Notes: generated from the sequence alone by a model not told the origin. Shown: positions 24,700 through 37,129, numbered from the stretch's first letter. The stretch is DNA of 64,000 nt from Sophora flavescens (GCA_030762895.1 CM061069.1:3479678-3543677), one strand, 5' to 3'. Made by a program: numbers and translations.

Positions 24700-25340
24700 C
24701 ACAAAACTTTCTAATCTCTTAGGTTTAGCATCCATATGTATTAAGGAGCTCAAAACCATGATCATTTTGGAAAAATAAGAATAAAGTATCCTAGGTCCAT
24801 AGCCTTCTAGGTTCGGCCTTCATAGGATTTATAGGCTAGAAATCTTTAAAATTTCCAATCTCTTAGACTTAGCATCCAAATATCTTATGGAGCTCAAGTC
24901 CATGATCATTTTGGAAAACAATGGAAACTTAAACATTCCAATCTCTTAGACTTAGCATCCAAATATCTTATGGAGCTCAAGTCCATGATCATCTTGGAAA
25001 AATGAAAGTAATACATCCTAGCTTTAATAACATAGAATAAACAAGTTAGAGATCCTTAAACTTTCCAATCTCTTAGACTTAGCATCCAAATATCTTATGG
25101 AGCTCAAGTCCATGATCATTTTGGAAAAATAAAAACTCAAACATCCTAGCACCTAAACTCTAAGTTTCGGCCATCATAGGATGATGAGGAAAATATTCTT
25201 TGTTTAACAATAACTCTTAGGTTTAGAATCACAAGGTATTAAGAGTTCTAAATCCATGATCATACTCAAAGTTGAAACATAGTATCCTAGGCTTACTTAT
25301 TCATATTTTCGGCCATCATAGGAACAATCTATCAAAACTT
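24700..25340. repeat. Degenerate tandem repeat inside solo LTR E
   Basis: A ~60-bp phrase (tctcttagacttagcatcca ... catgatcattttggaaaa) recurs near 24716, 24860, 24942 and 25070, with weaker copies near 24540, 25205 and 25340. Spacing is variable (80-145 bp). It is part of the LTR, not a separate element. Confidence 0.75.
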
Positions 25341-25783
25341 CCAAGATTTATAGATTCAAGATCAAGAGATGGTTAGAAACTCAAACACATGATCATATTC
25401 CAAAAGTTGAAACAAAAACTTCCTAGGTCACAAATGCAAGCATTCGGCCTTCATTGGAAGAGATATGTAGAGATTTTTGTTTTACACAACCTCTTAGTAT
25501 GTGAAAATATAAGTTAATAAAAGACTATAGAAAGTAGTTTCAACTCAAAAGGAGTTTTCTAACATTTTAGAGAGATTTTAGAAGTTTAAATCATATAAAG
25601 AACACATAAAGTAAACTAAGAAATAAAAGATGAAACTTGCAAAAAGATTCAAATGAGAGCATTACCCTTAGTATAAGGAAGAACTTTAATGAAGAACTCA
25701 AGTAGAAAAGATGAATAAAAACTAAAGCTTTAAGAGCTTGAACTTTCAAGAGAAAGGAAGAAGATGAAGGTTTAATGGAGTCT

Positions 25784-26697
25784 TGATGACAACCAAATGG
25801 TGAGGTTGCCTTTGGAATGATCTATTTGGTTGAATTCTTAACAAGTTAACGTGAAACCAATTTTTGGAACCAAAATAAGAAGAAGAAATAAACAAAATGG
25901 AAGAGAAAGAGATGATGATGGCGCCACAAACTAGAGAGTTTGATAAGCCTATGATGTTCGCCACAAGAATCTTGGATTCTTGATAAGAACTATGGTGGGC
26001 TCAACCAAGAACCAAAGAGAACAAAGTCTCACAAATGGATTTCAATCCAAATTCAACATCCAAGTTGTTTTTCATGTGTTTAGGGGTGTAATACATATAG
26101 AGTGTGGCTGCCAACTTTGGCTCACACCTTGTCTTTTCAAGATTCCATAATCCCCTCACTAACTAAGCTTAAATCATGCCACTAAATGGTGATTTAATTT
26201 TCTCTTTCCACCATTATGTGGCTGTTACACATAAATCCCTTCTTTATTCAAATTAAACTGTAACCCCCCCCCCCAATAAAACAAAACATTAAAAAGGCTA
26301 AAAACTTAAAGGAGTTACTATTGGTATGCAAACCAACAAGATTCCTCCCACTATGCACCCAAATTCGAAATTCTTCATAAAATCCAAGTATATTGCACTT
26401 TATTTAATAGAAATAAACTAGAAAATGATAATATGGGAAGTGGATGTCCAAGCCCATCATGGGTCTTCAAGTTGGATGAGATAAGTAACCATTTTGTCCT
26501 CCACTCCATCAATACTTGAACTTGGGCTTGTTTCCATCAAGGTTGACACTATTTGGTTTAGAACTTCTTGGGCTTTCTTGTCTCTTGCTCTTGTCTTAGA
26601 CCCACCAAGTCCTTTTAGTGCTCCTTGGTCCATGCTCCTTATTGGACTCATATCATTCTTGATGACAAGTCGATTTGCCCCCCCTTGACTCATATCA
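25784..26697 (-). repeat. 3' LTR of D-outer
   Basis: Starts TGATGACAACC, ends ACTCATATCA, followed by a polypurine tract (minus TCAAAGAAGGAGGGGA). Contains an expanded C run near 26265. Confidence 0.85.
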
Positions 26698-26753
26698 TCC
26701 CCTCCTTCTTTGAGTGAATTCGACCTCGAATTTATTGCCTAAAGGAATTATCT

Positions 26754-27038
26754 TTATCCCCAGGGGTCAAATGGAAATTGATAGAAATCATCAAATGTAG
26801 CAAGTAGGCGTAACACATTTCCATCTCGTACAATCAACATCCCAACAAATTCCTCAAAATTGTTGTGATTATGAATCAAATGAACAAAATACTTTTGAGA
26901 GGCCATGCAAGTTCCCAAATCATGGGGAGCTTCCTTTGGGATTAAATCTTTAATTACATCGGTTGTCTTGCAAGCTTCCTTTGGAATCAAATCTTCAATT
27001 TCATTGAATGTCTTGCAAGCTTCCATTGGAGGCGCCAC
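26754..27038 (-). pseudogene. Fragment of the condensed pol ORF in D-outer
   Basis: 94 codons. Segments correspond in order to the D6 409-aa ORF: HDLGTCMASQKY (D6 ~68-78), VHLIHNHNNFEEFVG (D6 ~144-157), then MLIVRDGNVLRLLATFDDF and FPFDPWG (D6 ~297-321). Several stretches are deleted between them without loss of frame. The reading frame ends close to the junction with D-inner. Relic without expected activity. Confidence 0.65.
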
Positions 27039-27833
27039 AAACTAGGTGAAGAAAGAAACAAAAAAATGGATGAGAAAGAAATGGTGGAGGCGCCACAAAA
27101 AAGGTTGTTCGATAAGCCTATGAAGTTCGCCACAAGAATCCTGGATTCTTGATAAGAACAATAGTTTGGTTCAACCAAGAACCTAGGAGAACAATATTCT
27201 CACAAAATGGATTTGATCCAAAATAACATCAAATTTCTTTTTTTTTATGTGTTTAGCGGCGTAATACTAGAGTGTGGCTGCCAACTTTTGGCTCACACCT
27301 TGTCTTTTCAAGATTCCATAATCCCCTCACTAACTAAGCTTAAATCATGCCACTAAATGGTGAGTTAATTTTCTCTTTCCACCATTATGTGGCTGTTACA
27401 CATAAATCCCTTCTTTATTCCCCTAATTATGTGGTGGTTACACTTGTTTCTCAAATTAAAAGTGTAACCCCCCATAATTTATTCAAAATACCAACACACT
27501 AATTTAGGAGTTCTTATAGCATGCAAGCTAAAGATTCCTCCCACTAAGACACTCAAAAATTCGTTTTCCATCATGGATTACAAGCGGGCTGCCCCAAAAA
27601 CATCACTTAGTAATTGGGCTCACTTATAAAACCAATTTACACTTATTGAATTAAAATAAATAACTAAATGGACTTATCACTAGAGCACGCCCCATTTGAA
27701 CATGATCATGGGTCTTCTAGTTGAATGAGATAGGTCATCAATTTGGGCTCCATTCCATTTGGTCTCATTCTTGGGTTTGCTTCTATCAAAATAGCCACTA
27801 TGTAATTAAGAGCTTGTTGGGCTTTCTTGTGTC

Positions 27834-29361
27834 TGTAACATCCTATATTTTGGGAATAAAAATTAGATATTTTAATTAGATGGAATGAGGGTTAGATAAA
27901 TCTAAAATTATTTAAGAATCCAAACACATAGGCCAGTTCAAAATAAAAAATTCAAGTAACTCAATTTTTAATAGGAAAGCACCTCAATTTAAATTCTTAA
28001 TTAAGGTGGTTTATCATCAACAACATTAAAAGATAATTAGCCATAGATATAAATCTTAATCATAGCTAGATGATTATAATTAATTTACTCAATTTTTACT
28101 CATTTTGAGTAAATAGCACTAGTCTTAATTAATTACACCCTAGTTACAAGTTTTAACCAAATTAAATTAACTCAAATAAACTATTGGGCTTAGGATCAGG
28201 GGTATATGGCAGTTTAATAAATCCTTGACACCTCCACCTTCAAAGTTTGCTGCTTGTTAGTGAGAAGGCACCTCCTGCTTGGGCTTGTTACCAAGTCACG
28301 TAAATTTTCAGTATTTGGATGATAACCAAAATGGCCACGTATTCTGATGCCTTTCCTTTCATTAATTGATGCAAGTATTAGTCCATTTTATGGTCATTTA
28401 AGAACCATGCAGCTGCTTGACTTCCTTTCTTTAATTCACCCCAAAGTTCTACATTTTATGATCATCCAATGACAGCATAAGCAAGCTGCTTGCTTCATGA
28501 TCAGCAATGCCATTCATGTTATGTCCCTTTTTCTTCCACATTAAAGTAACGCAGAGATAGAAAAATAATAATAATAAGAGAATGACATAGAAAAATAGAG
28601 AGATAAAAGGCCGTGAGAGAGAGTTGAGCTTCTGGATCCGATTCCGGTCAATCCGTTCGTCCTATCAAAATTCTGATTATACCATTGTGATCCTCATGAC
28701 GTCTACTTCATTATCCTATCTTTATTTTCTTGATTAGGCTAAGGTAAGCCTATGTCCTTTTATGCCTAAATGCCGTCGGTGACGGTATTGAGGTTATCTT
28801 TCAATTCATTTATCGGTTTCCAATTCCGTCTTCAGATTTGGATTATACGTAACGTGTGCTTCACAATGATGTGTTCAGGTAAATTTTTGGAGCCCCGGAG
28901 GGTGTAGAACTGTGCATGATAGATTTGAGGGAGTATAGGGAGTGTACGTTTCGTTGCCCCAGAGCTAGCCTAAGACATCCCAGGTGGGGGAAAGAAACTA
29001 TTTAACGTCAGAAACGGCGCGGTTACATTTAATTAGATAATGGTGTAGGGCGACCCAAACCCTACACGAGAGCGAGTAACGGACAATGTCTGTACCACAT
29101 TGGGAACTACTCAGTGGTACCGATGATGATATATAAATTGTGCGTTTATCGTCATTACGGTACATACATAGATTATTTTATTACGTGATGATTGCCTGTT
29201 TGACTGGTTAATGTGAACTTGATACTTGGTATATGATATCATGAGTGTGGTAATTATTTTAGAAGTGTTTATACTTATTTTTATTATTATTATTCTTATT
29301 ATTATTATTATTATTATTATGAGTATTATTATTAGTGTCATTATTATCATTATTATTATTA

Positions 29362-29408
<47 letters not shown>

Positions 29409-29426
29409 GTGATTATTATTATTGTG

Positions 29427-29484
<58 letters not shown>

Positions 29485-30676
29485 GGTATTTATCATTCGG
29501 AAATGATATTATGATATGAGGATATATGATGATGATTTTGGATAACATGATGACGATTATGATGATAGGATGAGTGTAATGATTGTGCTTAGAGGATTGA
29601 GTAAATCGTAAGTTATGTTGAGACACGATTATGTATTTGTGGATTGCATACTATATGTGATAACAGTGCCCGACCGAGATAATTATCGTGAGATGAGGTT
29701 GATATTAATGAGATGAGATTATTTTGAGGTTATCTATGAGATTATGATGACCGGTTAGGGCACTAGGGGGTGACCTGAAACATGGTCTGTGATATGAGGG
29801 ACCTGAAACATGGTCGAGTGGGGTCTATGCCTCGGAGGGAAAATTCTCGGGGATAGGCTAATGGCAGACCGTCCAGAGATGATTTCATTTTAGTCGTAGC
29901 TATAGTTCATGCATTGCATAAGCATCCTGGATTGTGGTCCAGAGGTGTGCACCGGGTTGTGTAGCTATAGTGCCATTGCTTTGCGTGGGTACCCTCCATC
30001 CGCGGACGAGGGTGTGCGCCGGGGACTCTGGGACGTGTCGATTATATTGTTGTGATATCCGGATATGGCCGATACCTGAGGAGATTATTCATACAGCATT
30101 TGCATTGCATCATGATGGAGGGTAGAGGAAAGATCCTAGATGTGGATTGAGGGTGATTGTGTTACATATATTTATACTCGGGAGACGGATGTTTAGTGTG
30201 CCGTTATTTAATTAAATGTTGCTCAACCCTTTTCCACGTTTGATGTTATATGGTTTTTATCCCTGTATTCTCTATATTGGATATGTTTCTTTTTTGTGAT
30301 CGTGATGAGAAGATCCTACGGGGGAGCCAACTATGGAGGAGCTTGATGGGACCTCGTATGCACCAAACGTTGGGGGATGAGCAGTGGATCCTCATAGTTG
30401 AGTACAGAGTCTATGGCCAGCGCGTCTCGTCTCTTTAGGATGTTGTTTTTATTTCTGTTTGATTATCAGTTTGTACACTTTGGGATCCGACTGATGGTAT
30501 TCCCTCTACTGTACTGTATCAGGACTTGAGGTGTATATGTTATATATGTATGTATATATGTTGTGTATATTTTAAGTTTTAAATTTTTCGCTGTTTTAAT
30601 ATACTTGCTTAACGACAATAACGAAATTAGGTCTTAATATTTTGGGTTTTCCTTAATGGGACGTCGGGGCGTCTCA
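27834..30676 (+). mobile_element. Solo LTR C (2843 bp) with perfect target duplication
   Basis: Begins TGTAACATCC and ends GGGGCGTCTCA, flanked by GTGTC at 27829-27833 and 30677-30681. Removing it restores the D-inner LTR phrase ctttcttgtgtctaactc seen in other D copies. No internal region is present, so it is a solo LTR. It belongs to the same superfamily as the LTR at 50085-52838 (same start, and end GGGGTGTCTCA). The open frames inside (for example at ~29934 and ~30250) show no recognisable domain. Confidence 0.88.
29270..29485. repeat. (ATT)n microsatellite, ~215 bp
   Basis: Near-continuous TTA/ATT trinucleotide with occasional CATT and TGTG interruptions, inside solo LTR C. It produces long Ile-only open frames on both strands, which are not genes. 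Confidence 0.97.
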
Positions 30677-31448
30677 GTGTCTAACTCTTGTCATGGGCCC
30701 ACCAAGTCCTTGATTTGATTCTTGATCCAAGGTCTTCATTGGGCTCAAATCATTCTTGTTGTAAAGTTGACTTGCCCCCCCTTGGCCGCTATCATACCCT
30801 CCTTCTTTAAGAGAATTCGTCCTCGAATTTATTACTTCAATCCTAAATTTTGTGTTAAGATGTCCATGCTTTTGGGAAACCATGCAAGTTCCCAAGCCAT
30901 GGGGTACTTCCCTTGGGATTAGCTCTTCAATTACATCGGTTGTCTTTAAAGCTTCCATTGGAGGAACATCTTCGATTTCCTTCAAAAGAGAATCAACACA
31001 ACTAGGCAAAGAATTAGGAATAGCATCAAAACAAGTATTCACGTTTTCGTTTTTCTCCTCACTTTCCTTTTTGCTCTCATATTTTTCTTTTTCCTCATTC
31101 TTTTCCATACTTTCATCTTATTTTTCTTTCTCTTCAAATATACTCTCAACTTTTACCTATTTATTTTCCTCATTCATTGAACCCTTTTCCGTTATTTTTT
31201 TCTCACTCATTTTTCTTTACTCACTCTCTTTTTTCTCATTCTCTTTCTTGTTGGAGTCTTCCACCAACCAACTTCTTCAAAAGGTCTTCAAAACTTTCTA
31301 TTTGTCTTTTCATTCTTTCCTCCTTTCTCAACCATTTTTTTTCGTTCTCTCTCATCCTCTTGTCACGCCTCTCATGCATTTGCCGGATCCACTCTTCAAC
31401 CTCTTTCCTATGTTCTTGCACAAAGTCAAAATTTTCAAATCGCAACAT
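30674..31448 (-). pseudogene. D-inner coiled-coil, Lys/Glu-rich protein with gypsy pol tail
   Basis: Starts at ATG 31448 (MLRFENFDFVQEHRKEVEEW), the same module as in D1. A charged coiled-coil N-terminus runs to QIESFEDLLKKLV, then a frameshift at a 4-bp-like duplication (ccaaccaac, ~31263). A Lys/Glu-rich part follows, then MEALKTTDVIEELIPREVP and the tail IEVINSRTNSLKEGGYD, which runs into the LTR (GGPMTRVRH). As in D1, residues equivalent to D6 ~87-378 are missing, with the frame kept. No enzymatic domain. Confidence 0.7.
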
Positions 31449-32103
31449 AGCAAAGAATACAAGTTAGAAAATAACAAAATATATATGTAAGAACCAATCC
31501 ACTCACCAAGTGTGCACAATGTATATTTCACTCAATTGGCTTTTACCACACAAGATTTAATTTTCACTCTTGCCTTTTCCACTAAATTGTTCTCTTTTAG
31601 GCTTAGAGGAGTCAAACAACAATCCACACAAAAATCCAAAAAAATTCAAGTAACAAAAATCAAAAAACTTATCGAAACAAAGGAAACCAAAGGAAAGGCT
31701 AGAAAGGAAAATCTCTGAGAATAATGAAACAAGAAAGAAGGGAAATATTTCAAGAACTCAAATTGCCCAAATAGAACATTTTCTCTTCTCCTTTTCTTGA
31801 AATTCTAGGTGTTGTTTTCCTCTCTTTTTTTTTCAATTTTTTTTAAATTCATACAACACACTAAAGAAAAGCTTACCAAGAAAATCACAAATGTATTTCC
31901 TTTTTTTTTTTTGAATTTTTTTTGTTGATTTTGGGCAGCAAGAAGATGAACACAATAATTCCCTTCAAACAGAAAGAAAAAAAAAAGGAAAATAATTTTT
32001 TTTTTGTTTTGGGTTTTTTTCTGGGTAGAAAAGAAGAAAGGTAGAAGATGAAGAACAAAAACTCAAAAAAAAATTCAACCAAAGCCTAAGCTTTGATACC
32101 ACT

Positions 32104-33068
32104 TGATGACAACCAAATGGTGAGGTTGCCTTTGATGATCCTTTTTGGTTGAATTTTAAGCAAGTGAATTTTCATGTACACTTTGTAACAAAATTAGGTG
32201 AAGAAAGAAACAAAAAAATGGATGAGAAAGAAATGGTGGAGGCACCACAAACAAGGTTGTTTGATAATCCTATGAAGTTCGCCACAAGAATCCTGTATTC
32301 TTGATAAGAACAATATTCTCACAAAGTGGATTTGATTCAAAATAACATCAAAGTTCTTTTTTTTTATGTGTTTAGGGACGTAATACATATAGAGTGTGGC
32401 TGCCAACTTTTGGCTCACACCTTGTCTTTTCAAGATTCCATAATCCCCTCACTAACTAAGCTTAAATCATGCCACTAAATGGTGAGTTAATTTTCTCTTT
32501 CCACCATTATGTGGCTGTTACATATAAATCCCTTCTTTATTCCCCTAATTATGTGGTGGTTACACTTGTTTCTCAAATTAAAAGTGTAACCCCCCATAAT
32601 TTATTCAAAATACCAACACACTAATTTAGGAGTTCTTATAGCATGCAAGCTAAAGATTCCTCCCACTAAGACACTCACTAATTCGTTTTCCATCATGGAT
32701 TACAAGCGGGCTGCCCCAAAAACATCACTTAGTAATTGGGCTCACTCATAAAACCCATTTACACTTATTGAATTAAAATAAATAACTAAATGGACTTATA
32801 ACTAGAGCACGCCCCATTTGAACATGATCATGGGTCTTCTAGTTGAATGAGATATGTCATCAATTTGGGCTCCATTCCATTTGGTCTCATTCTTGGGTTT
32901 GCTTCTATCAAAATAGTCACTATGTAATTAAGAGCTTGTTGGGCTTTCTTGTGTCTAACTCATGTCATGGGTCCACCAAGTCCTTGATTTGATTCTTGAT
33001 CCATGGTCTTCATTGGGCTCAAATCATTCTTGTTGTAAAATTGACTTGCCCCCCCTTGGCCGCCATCA
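32104..33068 (-). repeat. 5' LTR of D-inner
   Basis: 965 bp, preceded on the left by the PBS (minus TGGTATCAAAGCTTAGGC at ~32084-32101). Confidence 0.85.
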
Positions 33069-33340
33069 CACAACTAGGCAAAGAATTAGGAATAGCATCA
33101 AAACAAGTATTCACGTTTTCTTTTTTCTCCTCGCTTTCTTTTTTGATCTCATATTTTTCTTTTTCCTCATTCTTTTCCATACTTTCATATCTCTTTTCTT
33201 TCTCTTCAATTATACTTTCAACTTTTACCTCTTTCTTTTCCTTATTCACCGAACCTACTTCCGTTTTTTTTCTCACTCATTTTTCTTTTCTCACTCTCTC
33301 CTTTCAAGTGCATTTGATCTTCATACACTTGTTTTGGTGA

Positions 33341-33760
33341 CTATGGTCTAAGAGTAATTTTGTGATTATTAAATACAAATGAGTACTTGTTGTTGTTGAC
33401 ATCATATCTCGCTTGTCGTTCAACCCTCCAAGGACGACCAAGTAATAAGTGCCTCGTTTCCATGGGCACCACATCACATAACACCTCATCTTCATATCTC
33501 CCATTCCGGAATGATACTCGTACTTGTTTGTTCACCATCACGTCACCGATATCACTAAACTCCGGGATGCTCCAAATGACATACGGTTGTGGATGCTCTA
33601 TAAGAGGAAGTCCCAACTTTTGCACCATGGTGGTACTAGCTAGGTTGATGTAACCCTTTCTATCAATAAGCAAGCTACATATCTTGTCCTTCACATAGCA
33701 TATTGAATAGAAAAGATCCTCCCTTTGCTTGGCATCATTTTTCTTCATTAGTGACTCCAT
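33341..33760 (-). pseudogene. Protease-like domain of D-outer, active site lost
   Basis: 139 codons from ATG 33760, just downstream of the PBS. The layout is that of a gypsy aspartic protease domain: ICSLLIDRKGYINLASTTMV, then LGLPLIEHPQPY, then ETRHLLLGRPWRVERQARYD and YSFVFNNHKITL. In related elements the first block reads IDGGS or similar. Here the residues after the catalytic Asp are RKG, so the D-(T/S/G)-G triad is gone. The same substituted version is present in element G (48531-49187). No gag precedes it, which is not the usual gypsy gene order. Confidence 0.75.
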
Positions 33761-33883
33761 GAAGAACCCACTAAGAAAAATTCAAACTTCCGGAAAAATT
33801 GAAAAACAAAATCAAAGGTCACTCTAGGAAGAAGAAAAACAAAACCTCAAGAATTCAATCAAAGCCTAAGCTCTGATACCACT

Positions 33884-34796
33884 TGATGACAACCAAATGG
33901 TGAGGTTGCCTTTGGAATGATCTATTTGGTTGAATTCTTAACAAGTTAACATGAAACCAATTTTTGGAACCAAAATAAGAAGAAGAAACAAACAAAATGG
34001 AAGAGAAAGAGATGATGATGGCGCCACAAACTAGAGAGTTTGATAAGCCTATGATGTTCGCCACAAGAATCCTGGATTCTTGATAAGAACTATGGTTGGC
34101 TCGACCAAGAACCAAAGAGAACAAAGTCTCACAAATGGATTTCAATCCAAATTCAACATCCAAGTTGTTTTTCATGTGTTTAGGGGTGTAATACATATAG
34201 AGTGTGGCTGCCAACTTTGGCTCACACCTTGTCTTTTCAAGATTCCATAATCCCCTCACTAACTAAGCTTAAATCATGCCACTAAATGGTGAGTTAATTT
34301 TATATTTCCACCATTATGTGGTTGTTACACATAAATCCCTTCTTTATTGAAATTAAACTGTAACCCCCCCCCCCAATAAAACAAAACATTAAAAAGGCTA
34401 AAAACTTAAAGGAGTTACTATTGGTATGCAAACCAACAAGATTCCTCCCACTATGCACCCAAATTCGAAATTCTTCATAAAATCCAAGTTTGTTGCACTT
34501 TATTTAATAGAAATAAACTATAAAATGATAATATGGGAAGTGGACGTCCAAGCCCATCATGGGTCTTCAAGTTGGATGAGATAAGTAACCATTTTGTCCT
34601 CCACTCCATCAAGACTTGAACTTGGGCTTGTTTCCATCAAGGTTGACACTATTTAGTTTAGAACTTCTTGGGCTTTCTTGGCTCTTGCTCTTGTCTTAGA
34701 CCCACCAAGTCCTTTTAGTGCTCCTTGGTCCATGCTCCTTATTGGGCTCATATCATTCTTGATGACAAGTTGACTTGCCCCCCTTGGCTCATATCA
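33884..34796 (-). repeat. 5' LTR of D-outer
   Basis: 913 bp, TGATGACAACC to CTCATATCA on the plus strand, followed by AGTTT, the mutated target duplication. Confidence 0.85.
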
Positions 34797-35432
34797 AGTT
34801 TGAAGAAGGAAGATGTTGAAGTGAAAATGAGAGGGATATATATAGAGAGGGGGGAGAGTTCCACGGCCAAAGGATAAGAGAGGGAGAGCTTGTTGAGCAA
34901 GCTTGGTGGTTTAATGCTTGATTGGATAAAAGAGAGAGAAATGACTTTTTGGATTAGAATGGTATTATAATTTGAAAAAGTGTGATGATTACACTTTTGG
35001 AGTGTGTCATAGCCTCTTCCAACATGTCTCCTCACTTCTTTTATGCTCTCTAATCTGCTCCATTTCGTACCCGGTTGCATTTCCGATTGCAATTCTTCCG
35101 ACGTTTTCGCCCGAATAAAATATTTTATTTTATTTTTGAACGAAAATTTTCAAAATAATCAAAGTTGAAGGAAACATAATAAAAACACTAACCGTCTCGA
35201 TCATGGGTCAAATTTAGGTTATCTGCATAGTAAACTTGTACCAGCAGTGAAAACGCAGACCGGCTTCCGTCTGAATTTTCAACCGAAATTTTTACTGTGA
35301 CTTCATATGATATAACAACACAAGAAAATGATTTTAGTTTAATTAAAATCATCATCTAACTTTAATCTAAAATAAACACTTTTAAATATATATTTACTGC
35401 TACAGAAAGCATAGGAAAAACAGGATGTTACA

Positions 35433-35601
35433 GGATTTATCAAAAACGAGGATGAACCTCGTGTGTACAAGAAGATTAGTGGGAGTGAGATTGTCTTTCA
35501 CGTTTTCTATGTGGATGACATACAGCTTATCGAAAACAATATCCCTATGCTGCAAAATGTGAAAACATGGTTTGGGAATTGTTTCTCGATGAAGGACTTG
35601 G
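35433..35601 (+). pseudogene. F copia RT fragment with YVDD box
   Basis: Resumes the F polyprotein after solo LTR E. FIKNEDEPRVYKKISGSEIV is followed by FYVDDIQLIENNIPML, the copia RT catalytic box, and ends at MKDLG, where element S is inserted. The continuation EAYYMLGLRIYRD is found at 44693. Confidence 0.9.
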
Positions 35602-37080
35602 TGTAAGACTGAATGACTTAGAGATTTTGATATATGACAAATACAATTTAATGTGTGTGCAAGTGTTTTAGTGTCAAATTGCAACGACAGGTATCAAGCA
35701 GTGATCAACAAGTTCATTAAGCAAATTCAAGGAAAATATTCAAGGAAGAACTTGAAGGAATCAAGGAGCTGCATGTAGATATCAAAAGAGCAAAGTCAAA
35801 GATCAAAGGATTATCAAGATCGAACTTAAAGGAGAATTTTAGATTTAAGTCTTAGATGATTTGTAAGAGAAAGAAATCTCTTAGTCACAAGATAGCTCAA
35901 CTAAAAAGATGCATGAAGAAAATCAATTTTCATAACCTGCATTAAAAGGAATAAGTTTTTTTTTAATGAAAATGATTTTTGGAAATAAGAAAATTATTTG
36001 TCAGGTACATTCATGTAATCAATAGATGTATGTCTGCTACTGTAACTGACAAATGAATTTAAGGTTCTTGATTCAATACATAGATGTATTTAATTGATCC
36101 CAACGACTATAACTTGCTTCCTATATATAGAGGGACCAAAAGAACAATTTTAAAACAGATCAGAAGTTTTCAAAATCAATCAGAGAGATCAATTGTGAAA
36201 ATCATTCATCTTCTTGCTTGAGCTTCATTGTAAAAAAGAGTGTTTCAATTCTCAAAAGAACTTCAACTTGTATATCTGACTTCTGAGAGTTAGGAATCAA
36301 TCTTTCTGTACTTTTCGAATGTAAAGAGAGAGGGAGTATCTCTGTGTGATTAGGGTGAGGAATCCTAAGGAAGAACATTGATTGAGGCTCTTCACAAGAG
36401 TGTGGTATCTTGAGGTGAAGGAGTGCTCTGTGGTGTAAAGGTTTTTCAAGCTACCTAGCTAAAGCTTGTTGTGTTAGTGTGTGAATACCCACAGGTGGAG
36501 TGGGGACTGGATGTAAGTCATAGTGGTGGTGGCTAAACCAGTATAAAACTGATTGTGTGGTATCTCTAAACTCAAACTCTTTAATTTTTGTCTTGCACAT
36601 ATAACTGTGATCTTGATGTTCTAAGTTTTCAATTGATATCAGCTCTTGATCTGTTTAATATGAATTAAAACCAGAGTATTACAACAATCAATCTTGAGTT
36701 ATTAATTGTTCAAAACTGACTTGATTAAGACTGTTCTTTATCACTGAAACTGAAACAGAAACTGATATATTGTAACTTCAGTTCTTGACTGATTAAGACT
36801 TGTATCTAATACCTGTACGACCCTGAACTGAACTTCTTCCTGTTTTATTTAATCACTATTTAATTGATAGCTATGAGCTGTGAACTTGAATCTTATTACT
36901 GATTTATCTTTCTGAATTAATCTTTCTTTCCACACCACCTTCTATTCAAGATTTCATAAAAAGCCCTTCACTGTTTTTTAAAAGATCCTGAGGCAACTTT
37001 GATTTGAAAAGTAAAGTTTTTGATAAGCTTTTTGAAAGCTCAGTTCACCCCCCTCTTGAGTCTTTGAAGTAAAAACAACA
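35602..37080 (+). repeat. 5' LTR of S
   Basis: 1479 bp with TATA box TATATATAG at ~36122. It is ~200 bp shorter than the 3' LTR. The block equivalent to 43490-43680 is absent here, the join being at atagatgtattt / aattgatccc. Confidence 0.92.
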
Positions 37081-37081
37081 A

Positions 37082-37094
37082 TTGGTATCAGAGC
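37082..37094 (+). promoter_or_regulatory. Primer binding site of S (tRNA-Met type)
   Basis: TTGGTATCAGAGC immediately after the 5' LTR, the canonical plant copia PBS. Confidence 0.88.
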
Positions 37095-37129
37095 AAAACT
37101 CTTAAGTTTGGCTTAACAGCTATAAGGGT

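Larger units (their letters stand above)
27031..33068 (-). mobile_element. Element D-inner: family-D element nested in D-outer, left LTR truncated
   Basis: The inner LTR pair (27045-27833 plus 30682-30794, and 32104-33068) share details not found in the outer pair, such as aggtgaagaaagaaacaaaa and the end ggccgc.atca. The left LTR lacks its first ~90 bp and joins D-outer DNA in a ggaggcgccacaaac stretch. At the right end, LTR DNA meets D-outer internal sequence (cacaactaggcaaagaatta) directly. About 35-40 bp of the host interior is missing across the insertion. The interior 30795-32103 encodes the coiled-coil module. The left LTR is further split by solo LTR C. Confidence 0.75.
25784..34796 (-). 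mobile_element. Element D-outer: family-D LTR element carrying a nested D copy
   Basis: The outer LTR pair is 25784-26697 (914 bp) and 33884-34796 (913 bp). These resemble each other more than the inner pair, for example in tttggaatgatctatttggt and gttaac.tgaaaccaatttt. Flanks AGTCT (25779-25783) and AGTTT (34797-34801) form a target duplication with one change. The PBS (minus TGGTATCAGAGCTTAGGC) lies at ~33864-33881. Its own interior is 26698-27030 plus 33069-33883, about 1.15 kb, the middle being displaced by D-inner. It sits within solo LTR E. Confidence 0.8.
19049..35432 (-). mobile_element. Element E: solo LTR (~3.96 kb) of a TGTAACA-type gypsy family, interrupted twice
   Basis: Ends are TGTAACACCC on the left and GATGTTACA on the right. 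A perfect 5-bp duplication GGATT lies at 19044-19048 and 35433-35437, and the F RT reading order resumes on the far side. Subtracting D1 and D-outer leaves ~3960 bp with no PBS, polypurine tract or coding sequence, as expected of a solo LTR left by LTR-LTR recombination. The minus-strand start TGTAACATCCTGTTTTTC and a shared block at ~35095-35310 relate it to the LTRs at 50085-52838 and 58114. A minus-strand TATA-like run lies at ~34836-34848. Confidence 0.85.

Noticed and set aside
29111..29626. 171-aa and 97-aa Ile-rich ORFs
   Set aside because: They are translations of the (ATT)n microsatellite.
37082..37100. tRNA gene at the TGGTATCAGAGC sites (also 7072)
   Set aside because: Only the 12-18 nt complementary to the tRNA 3' end is present, immediately after LTRs, so these are primer binding sites.
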